Assembly: GCA_028277985.1 (NCBI GenBank)
Contig: JANQFG010000096.1
Location: 46,125 to 110,124, forward strand
Direction of reading: 5' to 3'
DNA: 64,000 nt
Source: a bacterium
GTDB taxonomy: Bacteria > Desulfobacterota > DSWW01
Part shown: positions 16,188 to 24,893 of the stretch, piece after piece
How the letters are laid out: each line of letters begins with the position of its first letter
Numbering within the stretch: the stretch's first letter is position 1
Program-made: the position numbers and the translations under genes
The notes under the pieces: generated by a model
What the model saw: only the letters and a program-made list of their open reading frames with translations
Told to the model about the DNA's origin: nothing
The model's database searches: none

Positions 16188-17821
16188 CAGTAGCCCCGTT
16201 CGTTCGTTTCCCAGAATTTCTCCAGCCCAAAATCTTCGGCGATGATCTTGAACGCGTTGTAGCCGGTGGCCGCACTCGCGCCTCCACCCGGGAACATGTA
16301 CGGACCGCACAGGTACAGGCCCTCGATCTCGGTCCTGTAGTGGGATGCCTCGGCAAAGGGCCGGTTGTAACCACCCTGGTCCGGGGCGACGGCGCCGTTC
16401 ATGAAGTCCCCTTCCATCAGGCGCATGTCATCCTGTTGATCCAGGGGGGTATAGAAATAGGAATCGATCACGTTGTCCCAGGTCATGTTCGGAGCCCACC
16501 TCTGGAACCGTTCGATAAACAGGTCGTTGTACGTCGCCTTCACTTCCGCCCACTCTTCACGCGTGTGTGTGCTTGCCTTCGGGAAGAAGAACCAACCGCA
16601 GAGGCTATGTTTTCCGGGCGGCGCGCAGGTCGGGTCCCACAGGCTGTTCACCCAGATGCCGGCTCCCGGGATACTGGGGATCCGTCCGATCGTAGCCTCC
16701 CCGCAGTAGAGAAGCATCTCCTCAGGGGTGTCGAAACCGACCACGGTGTAGAAGGTCTTGTCGATGTCCGGGTTGTAGCGGGCGCTCTTGAATTTCGGGG
16801 CCTCGTGCAGGGCCAGGCCCGTAGAGGCCAGCACACAGGAGGGGCCGATTCGGAATTCCCTCGCCCTCTTCGCCCACAAAGGGCTCAGATTCTCTTCCCC
16901 AACCATCTCGAGCAGGGTCGCCTTCAAATCCGCATTCGATGCGACGAGCTTCCTCGCCTCGATCTTGGTTCCGTCCTTGAGTTGTACGCCGACGGCCTTT
17001 TTGTCCTCGAGAAGGACCTTCACCACCTCACTTCTCTCGTAGAAATCCATTCCTTCCCGCACCCCCGCCATGACCATGGCGTGGGCCAGCGTGTGTGTCC
17101 CCCCGATCATGAGACGCCAGTTTTCACCCAGCCAGAAGCAAGAGGTAATTCCTGCCAGCCCCACAGCCTCCATTTCCACCGGGATTCCCCATTCAACGCT
17201 CTTCCGGTACATGAGGGCCCGGAGTTCCGGTGTCTCGAACAGGTAATCGATGATCGTTCGCGGCGAGGACTTCGCATGGTGGGGGGGAAGGCCCAGCACC
17301 TCAAGCAGAGCCTCCGCAGCAAATCCGTCGGGATCCGGGTTCTCCGGTGTTGGAAGCACCGGAGGGTTGTAGCACCTTTCAACCATCAGTGGCTCCAGGG
17401 ACTTGACCTTCTCTCGGATCTCCACAAACGTCTCTGCGTCCTGCTTCGAGTATTCGGCGATCGATTTTCTCGAAAGCTCCAGGTATTCCGGCTTCTCAAC
17501 GCTGTACAGGACGATCGGCGGCCGTCCGTCCGAGAAGGCGATGCCGGATTGCGCTTTGGGGTAAAGGCTCCGTGCGCCCAGTTTCTCGAGCCCGAAATCG
17601 TGGTAGAAAGGCATCCAATCCAGGAATTCCATATACTGGGCGTGGAGGTTGTGCATGAATCCAGGAGCCGTACACTCTGACGTATAGATCGCACTGCCCT
17701 CTTCGTGCCTCAGCTCGAAGATCGCGGTCTCCATCCCGGCCCGCTGGAGGTACGCCCCCAGAGTAAGGCCCATGTGTCCGCCGCCAATAATGACCGCATC
17801 GTAGGTCTTCTTCGCCGACAT
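16187..17821 (-). CDS. FAD-dependent oxidoreductase, PYROXD2/phytoene-desaturase-like
   Basis: 544 residues. The N-terminal dinucleotide fold is DAVIIGGGHMGLTLGAYLQRAG with the acidic strand end AIFELR. The C-terminal FAD motif is GLYLCGPYMFPGGGASAATGYNAFKII, characteristic of the phytoene desaturase/CrtI superfamily; the GGHTLAHAM-like segment LMIGGTHTLAHAMVMAG is also present. Overall length and the Cys-Gly-Pro end match PYROXD2-like proteins. Such enzymes desaturate or isomerise polyenes and related hydrophobic substrates. ATG 17821 has GAGAGGAG 7 bases upstream. The upstream aminotransferase ends 26 bp earlier and the downstream membrane gene overlaps by TGATG. Confidence 0.8.
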   Translation of the reverse strand: MSAKKTYDAVIIGGGHMGLTLGAYLQRAGMETAIFELRHEEGSAIYTSECTAPGFMHNLHAQYMEFLDWMPFYHDFGLEKLGARSLYPKAQSGIAFSDGRPPIVLYSVEKPEYLELSRKSIAEYSKQDAETFVEIREKVKSLEPLMVERCYNPPVLPTPENPDPDGFAAEALLEVLGLPPHHAKSSPRTIIDYLFETPELRALMYRKSVEWGIPVEMEAVGLAGITSCFWLGENWRLMIGGTHTLAHAMVMAGVREGMDFYERSEVVKVLLEDKKAVGVQLKDGTKIEARKLVASNADLKATLLEMVGEENLSPLWAKRAREFRIGPSCVLASTGLALHEAPKFKSARYNPDIDKTFYTVVGFDTPEEMLLYCGEATIGRIPSIPGAGIWVNSLWDPTCAPPGKHSLCGWFFFPKASTHTREEWAEVKATYNDLFIERFQRWAPNMTWDNVIDSYFYTPLDQQDDMRLMEGDFMNGAVAPDQGGYNRPFAEASHYRTEIEGLYLCGPYMFPGGGASAATGYNAFKIIAEDFGLEKFWETNERGY

Positions 17822-17847
17822 GTCGTCGCTCCTCTCCCGCGGCCTAC

Positions 17848-19209
17848 CTATCCCAGGAGCATGGGTTGCATTTCTTCCACCGTCTCCTGGAGCACGCCGA
17901 CGCACTCGTCGATCTGTTCTTCGGTGATGATGAACGGCGGCGCGATCATGATGTGATCCCCCCTCCCCTGCTCATCCTCCCAGTAGCCCGGATAGAAGAA
18001 CACGCCCTTCAGAAGACAGGTCGTGATGATGTCCATCTTCACCTTCTTTTCCTTTGGCAGAGGCTCCTTGCTGGCCTTGTCCCTAACGAACTCGACCGAT
18101 CGCAACAGACCCTTGCCCCGGACATCCCCCACCATGGGCAATTCTTCGAGATCTCTCAGCTTCTTCCCGAGGTAGTCCCCCATCCGGGCGGCCCGGGCTA
18201 CCAAGTCCTCATCATCGATGATCCGCTGCACCTCGTTTGCTACGGCGCAGGACAGTGGGTGGGCCGAAAACGTGTACAAATGCTGGAACTCCGCGCTCTT
18301 CTCCTTGAACAGATCCGTCAGGCTCCCACGCACCGCCATGCCGGCCAGAGGCGCATAAGCACTGCTGGCTCCTTTTGCAAAGGTCGCGATGTCCGGAATC
18401 ACACCGAAATGGTCCATCCCCATGTTTCTTCCTGTCCTTCCGAAGCCTGTCACCACCTCGTCGACGATCAGCAGTACATCGTACTTGTCGCACGTCTCCC
18501 GGACGATCGGAAAGTACTCGGGGGGCGGGACCAGCCCGCCTCCTGCCGAGGCAACCACCGGCTCGACTATGAAGGCCGCGACCGTGTCCGGCCCCTCTTC
18601 GAGGATCTTCTTCTCGAGATCGAGTGCGCAGTCGATGTCGCACTTCGGATACTCTTTTCCAAACGGACAGCGGTAGCAGTAGTGGGGCGCTACCCGCGGG
18701 TTCCTCCAGAGCATGGGCAGGAAGTCCCTTTGCCGCATCTTCACGTCGCCGATCGAAAGGGTGAGAAGGGTCATGCCGTGATAGCTCAAATCGCGGGACA
18801 TGACTTTGTATCTGGACTCGCGGCCTGCCAGCACGTGGTACTGTCGCGCGAATTTCACGGCCGCTTCGTTCGCCTCGGACCCACCCGAACAGAAATAGAC
18901 TTCGTTCAACTCGGGAGGCAGGCGCTTCTTGATCCGTTTGGTCAGTTCGATGCGTGACTCGGACGCGAAGATCGGCAGGATGTACGAGACTTCCTCCACG
19001 GCCTTTTTCGCCGCCTCGGCCACCTCCTTGCGTCCCAGACCGATCGTCACCGCCATGGGACCTCCCGAGGCGTCGATAAACCTGGCACCTGTCGAATCAT
19101 ACAGATACACGCCCTCGGTCCTGGTGATCAGGATCGGCGGGAGTCCGGGCAGGGGCAGAAACATGTTGTCATGGACTTCCTGCATCTCCACGGGTCTTTC
19201 CCCCCTCAT
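17848..19209 (-). CDS. Class-III PLP aminotransferase (copy 1 of tandem pair)
   Basis: 453 residues. Core blocks: YLYDSTGARFIDASGGP, SGGSEANEAAVKFARQYH, LLIVDEVVTGFGRTGR and the PLP lysine in ATFAKGASSAYAPLAG. A notable insert, HYCYRCPFGKEYPKCDIDCA, has four cysteines that could bind metal; the neighbouring copy has the same insert. The family (omega-amino-acid:pyruvate, ornithine and similar aminotransferases) transfers amino groups from terminal amines. The ATG at 19209 overlaps the stop of the upstream copy as ATGA; an ATG at 19185 is also possible. Related but clearly diverged from the upstream copy, so the two may act on different substrates or as a heteromer. Confidence 0.85.
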   Translation of the reverse strand: MRGERPVEMQEVHDNMFLPLPGLPPILITRTEGVYLYDSTGARFIDASGGPMAVTIGLGRKEVAEAAKKAVEEVSYILPIFASESRIELTKRIKKRLPPELNEVYFCSGGSEANEAAVKFARQYHVLAGRESRYKVMSRDLSYHGMTLLTLSIGDVKMRQRDFLPMLWRNPRVAPHYCYRCPFGKEYPKCDIDCALDLEKKILEEGPDTVAAFIVEPVVASAGGGLVPPPEYFPIVRETCDKYDVLLIVDEVVTGFGRTGRNMGMDHFGVIPDIATFAKGASSAYAPLAGMAVRGSLTDLFKEKSAEFQHLYTFSAHPLSCAVANEVQRIIDDEDLVARAARMGDYLGKKLRDLEELPMVGDVRGKGLLRSVEFVRDKASKEPLPKEKKVKMDIITTCLLKGVFFYPGYWEDEQGRGDHIMIAPPFIITEEQIDECVGVLQETVEEMQPMLLG

Positions 19210-20630
19210 TCGCACATCTCGTCGACCTCGGTGAGCACCCTGTCGATCACCTCGAATCCGAATTCGATTTCCTCGTCCAGGATCGTCAAGGGAGGGGCCA
19301 CACGGATGGCGTTCGGCACATTCGAGCCGACCATCACCCCGTTCAGCACACATCTTTCGGAAATGATCACCTCCGGGTACCCGGAGATGTCCCCTGCAAA
19401 GGTGGCGAACCGGTCCTCGGCGATGAACGCTTCCTTTCTGCTCCGGTTCTTCACGACTTCGAACCCTCCCAGGAGCCCGACACTCTCAACCAGCCCCACA
19501 CATTTGTGCTGGTTCTCGAGCCACTGGAGTTTCTCGCCGAGAATCACCCCCTTTTCCGCGGCAACCTGCGGGATGTTCTCCTCGAGCATGAATTCCACCG
19601 CCGCTGCTACGCTCGCAGCTACGATCGGGTGCCCTGCATGGGTGCTGCCTGTCCAGTATCGATACCGGTCGACTTCTTCCGCGATCTCCTTGGACAGGAT
19701 CACGCCCCCTCCCGGCAGGGCACAACCGTTCATCCCCTTTCCGATCGTCATGATGTCAGGCGTCACGCCCTCGTAGAGCTGATAGGCAAACCACTTGCCG
19801 CAGCGGCCGAACCCGCACACCACTTCGTCGTCTATCCAGAGAATCCCGAGCCGGCGGGTCATCTCGCGGAGCTGCGGGATATACTCGGGCGGCGGATGGA
19901 TACAGGACCCTCCGTAAAAGATCTCTGTGACGAAGGCGGCAACCGTTTCCGGCCCGAGGGTGCGGATGAGGTTCTCCGAAGCGAGGATACAGGCCAGCCT
20001 GCCGTCTTCCTGCTTGCACGAGGGATAGGTGTGGCCCAGCGAACAGCGGTAGCAGTAAGGTGCAGGCACCACATGGTAGCCGGTCCCGGGGAAATTCGGC
20101 ACGTCGCGGATCTCACCCGATTCCGGGCACGCAAAGGAAGATCGGTAGAAGCGGTTCCGGGACGCCCCTGCTGCACCGCTCGTGGAACCGTGATACGCAT
20201 ATTCACGGGTGATGATGTTCGGCCGGCCCGTCACCTGCTTCGCAATCGCAAAGGCGTGCTCGTTAGCCTCGCTCCCCGTGTTGACGAACCGCAAACGGCC
20301 CGCCCAGTCGTCAGGGCCGAGAACATCCTCCATGATCAGCTTGGCCGCCCGGCTCCGATACTCGGTGCAGAACAACTCCTGCACGAATCCGACCTTTTCT
20401 GCGGCCTCTTTGATGGCGGCCGTGACCCGCGGGTGCTTGTACCCAAGGTTGGCGCCGATGATCTGGCTCACGAAATCCAGGAGCTTGAGCCCTCCCACGA
20501 GATGGACGTAGTTTCCTTCCGTGTGGCTCACCGGCAGGAACGTGTATTCCTTTGCGGCCTGTTTAACATGGAGATAGTACTTGTCGTCCCACTGCTGGAT
20601 CTGCTCCCAGTTCGTCTCCTGCTCGCCCAT
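19206..20630 (-). CDS. Class-III PLP aminotransferase (copy 2 of tandem pair)
   Basis: 474 residues. Blocks: VHLVGGLKLLDFVSQIIGANLGYKHP split by family spacing, NTGSEANEHAFAIAKQVTG, LWIDDEVVCGFGRCGKWF, and the PLP lysine in MTIGKGMNGCALPGGG. The Cys insert APYCYRCSLGHTYPSC is shared with the downstream copy. GGAGG lies 10 bases before ATG 20630; a GTG at 20669 is the alternative. Its stop overlaps the next start as ATGA. It follows the methyltransferase gene by about 100 bp on the same strand, and belongs to the acyl-AMP-ligase operon. Confidence 0.85.
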   Translation of the reverse strand: MGEQETNWEQIQQWDDKYYLHVKQAAKEYTFLPVSHTEGNYVHLVGGLKLLDFVSQIIGANLGYKHPRVTAAIKEAAEKVGFVQELFCTEYRSRAAKLIMEDVLGPDDWAGRLRFVNTGSEANEHAFAIAKQVTGRPNIITREYAYHGSTSGAAGASRNRFYRSSFACPESGEIRDVPNFPGTGYHVVPAPYCYRCSLGHTYPSCKQEDGRLACILASENLIRTLGPETVAAFVTEIFYGGSCIHPPPEYIPQLREMTRRLGILWIDDEVVCGFGRCGKWFAYQLYEGVTPDIMTIGKGMNGCALPGGGVILSKEIAEEVDRYRYWTGSTHAGHPIVAASVAAAVEFMLEENIPQVAAEKGVILGEKLQWLENQHKCVGLVESVGLLGGFEVVKNRSRKEAFIAEDRFATFAGDISGYPEVIISERCVLNGVMVGSNVPNAIRVAPPLTILDEEIEFGFEVIDRVLTEVDEMCE

Positions 20631-20734
20631 ACTCGATTGTCCTCCATGGTTCCGAAGTTCGATCTTCACCCGACGGGTTGAGAGCCCTTATACCGTGGCA
20701 GGTTGGCGGATTCAAGGACAAGGGCGCCGGGAGA

Positions 20735-21283
20735 TCACTCCGGTTTCCGGCAGACGATCTGGGCGACGGCCCGCTCCGGCCCCTGCCGGATACCCTCGAA
20801 GAAGTCGATCACCTCCCAGTCCTTGAACCACCCGTACAGTTCGCCCTGCCTGAGAAGGAAATCCGGGTTCCTCGGTTTGCCGAACCTGGGTTGCTCGCCC
20901 GTAAAGGTCTCGTAGATCAGCACGCCACCCGCCCTGAGCGCCTCCCGGATTCGAGGAATCAACGGCCGGTGCAGGTAGCGAAAGACCAGGATCCCCCCAT
21001 AGAAATCCACGGGCAAGGGATTCTTCCCCGACCGTTCCAGATCGGCCTGCCACAATTCCACGGAGACCCCGTGCTGGTCGGCCAGGTTTCGGGCCCGCTC
21101 CAGGGCCTCGGCGGAGTGGTCGCAACAGACAACCGACAGGCCTTCCGCCGCCAGAAACACCCCGTTCTGCCCTCCCCCGCAGGCCAGGTCCAGGACCGGC
21201 CCGGGCAAAGGGGGCTCAAGAAAGACGCGGTGGTGTTTCATAAGGAATGAGGCGGGGTTCAGTTCCGATCCGGGGGATTCCAT
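20735..21283 (-). CDS. Class I SAM-dependent methyltransferase
   Basis: 182 residues. Motif I is VLDLACGGGQNGVFLAAEG, followed by VVCCDHS and the GGILVFRYLHRPL post-motif, then GGVLIYETF; this is the TehB-like small methyltransferase type. The ATG at 21283 overlaps the stop of the acyl-AMP ligase as TGATG, so it is translationally coupled to it. About 120 upstream in-frame bases lie inside the ligase and were rejected. Its tight coupling suggests it methylates the activated acyl product or a later intermediate; that is inference. Confidence 0.8.
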   Translation of the reverse strand: MESPGSELNPASFLMKHHRVFLEPPLPGPVLDLACGGGQNGVFLAAEGLSVVCCDHSAEALERARNLADQHGVSVELWQADLERSGKNPLPVDFYGGILVFRYLHRPLIPRIREALRAGGVLIYETFTGEQPRFGKPRNPDFLLRQGELYGWFKDWEVIDFFEGIRQGPERAVAQIVCRKPE

Positions 21284-23085
21284 CACTTTCGCTGAAGCCT
21301 TCGACGTACGCTGCTTACGGCGAATCCAAGCCCTGATTTGGCCGCCATCCTGGCCAGATCGCGTCGGCGAGTGCGCTTCGGGGCAAGCTCGCCGGCCGCC
21401 CACAGCTGTCTCGATCTACGCCTCTGGAGTTTGCCGCTGGATGTCTTGGGTAAGGAGCCGGGAGGGACAAGAAGAATCTCCGAAGCCGGGATCGAGCAGG
21501 CATCGGTAACAACAGAACGGAGCTTGTTGATCAGCGGCGTGCGGGCCTTTTCATCCTGCACCCGGGTCTCGCAAATCAGGATCACTGCATCGCTCGATTT
21601 GTCCTCGTCGTAGGTGCCGAAGGCCACGACACAACCCTGCCGTATCCCCTCCACGCTCTCGGCCGCCCGTTCAAAGTCCTGTGGATCGTAGTTTCGGCCC
21701 CTGACGATGATCAGGTCCTTCTGCCGCCCGCAAATATAGAGTTCTCCGTCAACAAGATAGCCCAGATCGCCGGTGTGGAACCAGCCCTCTCGCACTGCTT
21801 CGCGGGTCGCCTCGGGCCGCTGCCAGTAGCCCTCCATCAAAGACGGGCCACTGACAAGGACTTCCCCAACGACCCGATCCGGACAATCTGTACCCTCCTC
21901 GTCGACGATCCGCACCGCATGCCCAGGCATGGGCCATCCGAGCGAAGGCAGCGCCACGGCGTCCTCAGGGTTGGCGGCAGGAACCGCACGCCCCTCGCTG
22001 AGAGCCTCGCGATCCACCTCGTCCACCGGATCGATCCCGTCGAGACGCGGAAACGTCACTCCTGCCGTACACTCGGCCAACCCGTAAGCCGGGCAGAGTG
22101 TTCCCCTTTTGAACCCCAATGATGCGAACTTGCCGGCAAAGGAGTCGATCGCATTCGGGTTCACCGGTTCTGCCGTCACGAGCGCCACCCTCCAGCCGGA
22201 CAGGTCCAGGCCCTTGGCGGCGCTCCCATCGATCCACTTCACACAGCGGGAATAGGCGAAGTTCGGGGCCTGAGAAATGGTCCCCCCATACTCGGACATG
22301 GCACGGAGCCATGAGGTGGGCTCGAGCAGAAACGCCTGTGGAGGCATCAGGATCATGGGGGTTCGCCAGTAGAGACAGGAATGGAGGGAACAGACAAGAC
22401 CCAGATCGTGATACAGGGGAAGCCAGCACACGAGCACATCGTTCCCGTTCACCTTCACGGCCTGTCCCTGGGAGTGACAGTTGGCCACAAGCTGTCGATG
22501 GCTGAGGCAGATCCCTTTCGGGTCTCCTGTTGAACCGGAGGTGTACTGCACAAGGGCCAGAGCGTCCGGGTCCACCGCCCAGGTCTTTTCCTCGGCGCCT
22601 GCTCCGTCGAAGCGGCTTATGTCGAGGACGCCCTCGATGGAACGCACGCCAAGGTTCAGCCCGCCCAGGAGCGGCAGCAGAGACCGAATCGTCAGACAGA
22701 GTCTCGCGCCCGCGTCTTCGGCCACGTGTTGCACCCGTTCGAACCCCACCGCGGCTTGCTGCATACTCATGGGCGGGTACGTAGGAACCGGAACCGCACC
22801 CACCATCTGCAGAGCGAAGAAGATCTCCACAAAGTCGAAACCGGTGGGTAAAACCAGAATCACCCGGTCGCCTTGCCGGACGCCCTCCGCCTCGAGGTGT
22901 GAGGCGCGGCGGCGTGCCCCTGCGAGGATCTCGGAATAGGCTCGTTTTTCCGGAGCCACCTCTCCCTTCTCTGACAACAGGGTGATTCCGGCATCCGGCC
23001 GGTCCTGAGCGCCCATCACCAGCGCCTCGAGAACCGAGGACGCAAAGGGGCCTTGGCTGCGGGCCCTTTCGAAGAAGTCCGACAT
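21283..23085 (-). CDS. Fatty-acyl-AMP ligase (FAAL-type AMP-binding enzyme)
   Basis: 600 residues. AMP-binding motif YTSGSTGDPKG (181-191), WLPLYHDLGLV, AYGLAECTAG and GWFHTGDLGYLVDGELYICGR with the final catalytic Lys region LPKTSSGKLQRRRSR. The WLPLYHDLGL and SGSTGDPKGICLSH forms and ARG/GAVPVPTYPP segment are characteristic of FAALs, which pass an acyl-AMP to an ACP rather than to CoA. An ACP gene lies divergently 194 bp away, an obvious partner. GGAGGGG lies 7 bases ahead of ATG 23085. First gene of the long minus-strand operon. Confidence 0.88.
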   Translation of the reverse strand: MSDFFERARSQGPFASSVLEALVMGAQDRPDAGITLLSEKGEVAPEKRAYSEILAGARRRASHLEAEGVRQGDRVILVLPTGFDFVEIFFALQMVGAVPVPTYPPMSMQQAAVGFERVQHVAEDAGARLCLTIRSLLPLLGGLNLGVRSIEGVLDISRFDGAGAEEKTWAVDPDALALVQYTSGSTGDPKGICLSHRQLVANCHSQGQAVKVNGNDVLVCWLPLYHDLGLVCSLHSCLYWRTPMILMPPQAFLLEPTSWLRAMSEYGGTISQAPNFAYSRCVKWIDGSAAKGLDLSGWRVALVTAEPVNPNAIDSFAGKFASLGFKRGTLCPAYGLAECTAGVTFPRLDGIDPVDEVDREALSEGRAVPAANPEDAVALPSLGWPMPGHAVRIVDEEGTDCPDRVVGEVLVSGPSLMEGYWQRPEATREAVREGWFHTGDLGYLVDGELYICGRQKDLIIVRGRNYDPQDFERAAESVEGIRQGCVVAFGTYDEDKSSDAVILICETRVQDEKARTPLINKLRSVVTDACSIPASEILLVPPGSLPKTSSGKLQRRRSRQLWAAGELAPKRTRRRDLARMAAKSGLGFAVSSVRRRLQRK

Positions 23086-23144
23086 GATCGATCCCCTCCG
23101 TGGTCCAAAGTAAGGGGTCTCGTGCCAGGGATGTGTCTCACAAA

Positions 23145-23172
23145 ACTAAAAGAAAACCTTGACAGGTGTCAA
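23145..23172 (-). promoter_or_regulatory. Candidate promoter of the acyl-AMP-ligase operon, overlapping a palindrome
   Basis: Minus strand: TTGACA (23172-23167), 16-base spacer, TTTAGT (23150-23145). The -35 is one arm of TTGACAGGTGTCAA (23159-23172), whose arms TTGACA/TGTCAA are perfect inverted repeats around GG. An operator covering the -35 is likely. The -10 is weak (4 of 6). Confidence 0.45.
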
Positions 23173-23217
23173 ACCCATGATTCTCGACCATGCCCGCCGT
23201 GCGCACCCCCCGCAAGA

Positions 23218-23247
23218 TTGACAGATTTTGATTGCATTCCCTATACT
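23218..23247 (+). promoter_or_regulatory. Sigma-70-type promoter of the acyl carrier protein gene
   Basis: Perfect TTGACA (23218-23223), 18-base spacer, TATACT (23242-23247, 5 of 6). Predicted start near 23254; the coding start is at 23280. Confidence 0.65.
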
Positions 23248-23279
23248 TGAAACACCATCCCTAGACAGGGGGAACGCCT

Positions 23280-23540
23280 GTGAACCCCGACCAGGTGGCT
23301 TCACGCATCCTCGAGATCCTCGACGAGGTCGCCGATGGGCTCGATCTCAGCGACGTCGATCCGGACGTCTCCCTGAGGGAACAGCTGGGCCTGGATTCTG
23401 TAGACTTTCTCGACTTCGTCATGGTGCTCCGCAGTCGCTACGGGATCGAGGTTCCGGAAGCGGACTATCCGGAACTGATGACCCTCAAGACCTCCGTGGC
23501 CTACCTGGGACCCAAATTCAAAAAAGGCGAGTCTTCCTGA
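23280..23540 (+). CDS. Acyl carrier protein
   Basis: 86 residues, standard ACP length. The phosphopantetheine attachment serine is Ser40 in LGLDSVDFLDFVMVLRSRYG, followed by IEVPEADYPEL. Helical acidic character is typical. Start codon GTG at 23280 follows GGGGGAACG. It is divergent from the fatty-acyl-AMP ligase at 194 bp and has its own strong promoter, so ligase and ACP form a likely loading pair. It also precedes a small hypothetical gene by 33 bp. Confidence 0.9.
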   Translation: MNPDQVASRILEILDEVADGLDLSDVDPDVSLREQLGLDSVDFLDFVMVLRSRYGIEVPEADYPELMTLKTSVAYLGPKFKKGESS

Positions 23541-23573
23541 CTCGCTCGGTTCTGACGTCTTCCCTCCCTGGAG

Positions 23574-23897
23574 TTGAGTCGTAAGACGCCCGTGAATCTC
23601 GATCGCGAGCAAAAGGTGTGTGTTCTGATCGTCAACCCCAGCAAATGGTTCTGGGTCAAGTCGCTCTTTCTCGGGAGAATGAAGACCCCGCCCGCAATTC
23701 GGCTTATAGGTACAGCCGGCGAGAAGCGAGCGGCCACGGCAGAGGAGATCGACGCCTTTCAGGAGCCGATCAAGGCCTTCAAGAGCTTGAGGGGGTACAA
23801 ATTACTCTGGGAAGAAATCGGCCACGTCCGTGAGATTCACTTCCACAGCTTCGAGCCCGTTCAGATGGGCCCTTTCAAGCACGGCGCGGCAATTTAG
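23574..23897 (+). CDS. Small hypothetical protein downstream of ACP
   Basis: Up to 107 residues. Codon use in the second half (GCC, GAG, ATC, AAG, TTC) looks coding, and the text FKSLRGYKLLWEEIGHVREIHFHSFEPV reads like a folded protein. The start is uncertain: TTG at 23574 is used here, GTG 23592, GTG 23616 and ATG 23680 are alternatives, none with a clean ribosome site. The gene lies 33 bp after the ACP gene on the same strand. No family recognised. Confidence 0.4.
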   Translation: MSRKTPVNLDREQKVCVLIVNPSKWFWVKSLFLGRMKTPPAIRLIGTAGEKRAATAEEIDAFQEPIKAFKSLRGYKLLWEEIGHVREIHFHSFEPVQMGPFKHGAAI

Positions 23898-23982
23898 CCC
23901 GCACATGGCAAGACGCCTTCCGCTGCTTGCGGCGCACGGTGCCCTGCAATATACGGGCGAGAGGAATTCACGGTCCCCTGTA

Positions 23983-24882
23983 TCAGCCCCCGGCATGAGT
24001 CTTGGCGATATACCGCATCATCTGTCCGATCACCATGGCCATCACTTCTTTGGGCAGGAAGTAGTCCGGCGCACTCTTCATGATGAGATCGGTCAGCTCC
24101 TTGGTGCTTGCCTCCGCATCGCCGGTTCGGCTGTAGGATTCCTCCATGAGCTTGAGCGTCTCCCTGGCGGCCTGGATCGATTTGGGCATGAAGGCCTTGG
24201 CGTCCTCCCCGGTGAACGCACCGTAGTGTTCGGCGAGGTGTATCTCCACATCGTACTCGCTGAAACGCTCCAGGGTCTGCTGATACTTGGCAAAGTTCGA
24301 GTTCCCTGCTGCAAAGACACTATCACCAAAGGGGATCCCCCCAGCATCCGAGGCGAACAGGGCTTTTTCCGAAGGCATATACGCCGCTATCGAATCGGAG
24401 GAGTGGCCCTGCGCATCGATGATCTCAAGCTCCACGCCTCCCCAGTTCACCTTTTCCCCACCTTCGACGGTATCATGCACCTCCACCCCGTCGAAGGCCA
24501 GACCCAGCTCTTCCGCCTTCCCTTCCAGGGAAGCCTCGGCGATCAAGGATTGGCTCAGTACCGCAATACTCTCTACCACCTTCGGATTCCCAAGCAATTC
24601 CTTCCCCCTCTTCGAGGCGACCACCTTCAGCTGGGGCCATCTCTTTGCGAGGAAAGGGGCAATGCCGCAATGATCGAAATGGGTGTGCAGGATGAGCAGC
24701 CTCGTGATGCTCGACTCCTCGACGCCAAAATCGGCCAACTGCTCGAGCAAGTCCGGCACGATGGAGATCATGCCTCCACCGACAATCGTATTCTCCTCTC
24801 CTTTCAGGAGGTAGACATTCGACTCCTCGCGTCCCAGAAGCAGTATTCGCTCTGTGATCCATCCTGTCTTTGTTATCCTCAT
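23983..24882 (-). CDS. MBL-fold metallo-hydrolase
   Basis: 299 residues. Metal motif LHTHFDHCG (His66, His68, Asp70, His71), preceded by TIVGGGM in place of the usual IDTG strand and followed by AQGHSSDSIAAYMPSEKALFASDAGG and LAEHYGAFTGED. A C-terminal helical tail is similar in length to the MBL protein at 6634 but not obviously related. AAAGGAG lies 6 bases before ATG 24882. It starts just 11 bp after the epimerase at 24894-25856, so both are one operon. Confidence 0.8.
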   Translation of the reverse strand: MRITKTGWITERILLLGREESNVYLLKGEENTIVGGGMISIVPDLLEQLADFGVEESSITRLLILHTHFDHCGIAPFLAKRWPQLKVVASKRGKELLGNPKVVESIAVLSQSLIAEASLEGKAEELGLAFDGVEVHDTVEGGEKVNWGGVELEIIDAQGHSSDSIAAYMPSEKALFASDAGGIPFGDSVFAAGNSNFAKYQQTLERFSEYDVEIHLAEHYGAFTGEDAKAFMPKSIQAARETLKLMEESYSRTGDAEASTKELTDLIMKSAPDYFLPKEVMAMVIGQMMRYIAKTHAGG

Positions 24883-24893
24883 GGAGTTCTCCT

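Noticed and set aside
14105..23540. PKS or NRPS cluster
   Set aside because: A FAAL and an ACP are present, but no ketosynthase, acyltransferase, condensation or thioesterase domain can be read; a FAAL/ACP pathway of another type fits better.
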